This document shows, in pieces, positions 34,390-34,410 of a stretch of DNA of 34,410 nucleotides. The stretch is from Methylobacterium aquaticum. GTDB taxonomy: Bacteria > Pseudomonadota > Alphaproteobacteria > Rhizobiales > Beijerinckiaceae. The translations under genes and the position numbers were made by a program. Location of the stretch: assembly GCF_001043915.1 (NCBI RefSeq), contig NZ_LABX01000011.1, positions 1 through 34,410 on the forward strand, written 5' to 3'. Numbering within the stretch: position 1 is the first letter of the stretch; every line of letters starts with the position of its first letter. The notes under the pieces were generated by a model. That model ran no database searches, was not told the DNA's origin, and was given only the letters and a program-made list of their open reading frames with translations.

Positions 34390-34410
34390 ACGGTCGTTTT
34401 CAACGACCGT
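34390..34410. repeat. GGTCGTT hairpin, right copy
   Basis: ACGGTCGTT, loop TTC, AACGACCGT, a perfect 9-bp stem ending at the last base of the window. The core matches the hairpin at 65-81 in 16 of 17 positions. The preceding 34284-34389 is AT-rich and shows no gene. Confidence 0.6.

Overview
The window is GC-rich, densely coded bacterial chromosome. The class B penicillin-binding protein, TonB-dependent outer-membrane receptor and winged-helix/MarR/AraC regulators point to a Gram-negative. The base composition, the gene families and a dispersed ~107-bp CTAGAG-ended repeat suggest an alphaproteobacterium of the Methylobacterium type. That placement is an inference from general impression, not from a marker gene.

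Region 1 (1-21230) is the most unusual part. Six same-strand genes (282-14902) encode, in order: an 1174-aa protein with an Hsp70/actin-type ATPase domain; a short membrane-anchored protein; a 471-aa protein of unknown fold; a class B PBP-like transpeptidase with intact S-T-F-K, S-S-N and K-T-G motifs behind a ~500-aa Cys-rich N-terminal region; a 1091-aa polytopic protein that I read as a very divergent SEDS (FtsW/RodA-type) glycosyltransferase with the catalytic-loop Asp retained; and a membrane protein with a coiled coil. Two minus-strand genes follow (a 627-aa unknown and a P-loop GTPase), then a divergent 866-aa unknown. Together they look like an accessory envelope-synthesis machine: a SEDS/PBP pair driven or gated by an actin-fold ATPase and a GTPase. 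I know of no described system with this composition.

Region 2 (21325-25487) holds ordinary metabolic genes: nitronate monooxygenase, a Zn-dependent amidohydrolase of the carbamoylase/allantoate family, then a compact unit of membrane protein, winged-helix regulator and undecaprenyl-diphosphate synthase (uppS). CTTTGC-type palindromes lie in front of the membrane protein and across the uppS start codon.

Region 3 (25488-29400) is a rearranged patch. It carries a divergent MarR regulator and two zinc-free MDR oxidoreductases, then an SDR gene that is broken twice: a CTAGAG-ended repeat is inserted just before its N-N-A-G motif, and its 3' part is fused in frame to a 219-bp second copy of the uppS 3' end. 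Four copies of the small repeat are present in the window.

Region 4 (29564-34283) is an iron-uptake locus: TonB-dependent siderophore receptor, PepSY-type membrane protein and a 63-aa membrane protein in one minus-strand operon, with a divergent AraC regulator. A palindrome abuts a TATAAT element in the shared promoter region. Similar GGTCGTT hairpins occur at both ends of the window in opposite orientation.

No rRNA, tRNA, CRISPR array, integrase or intact transposase was seen.
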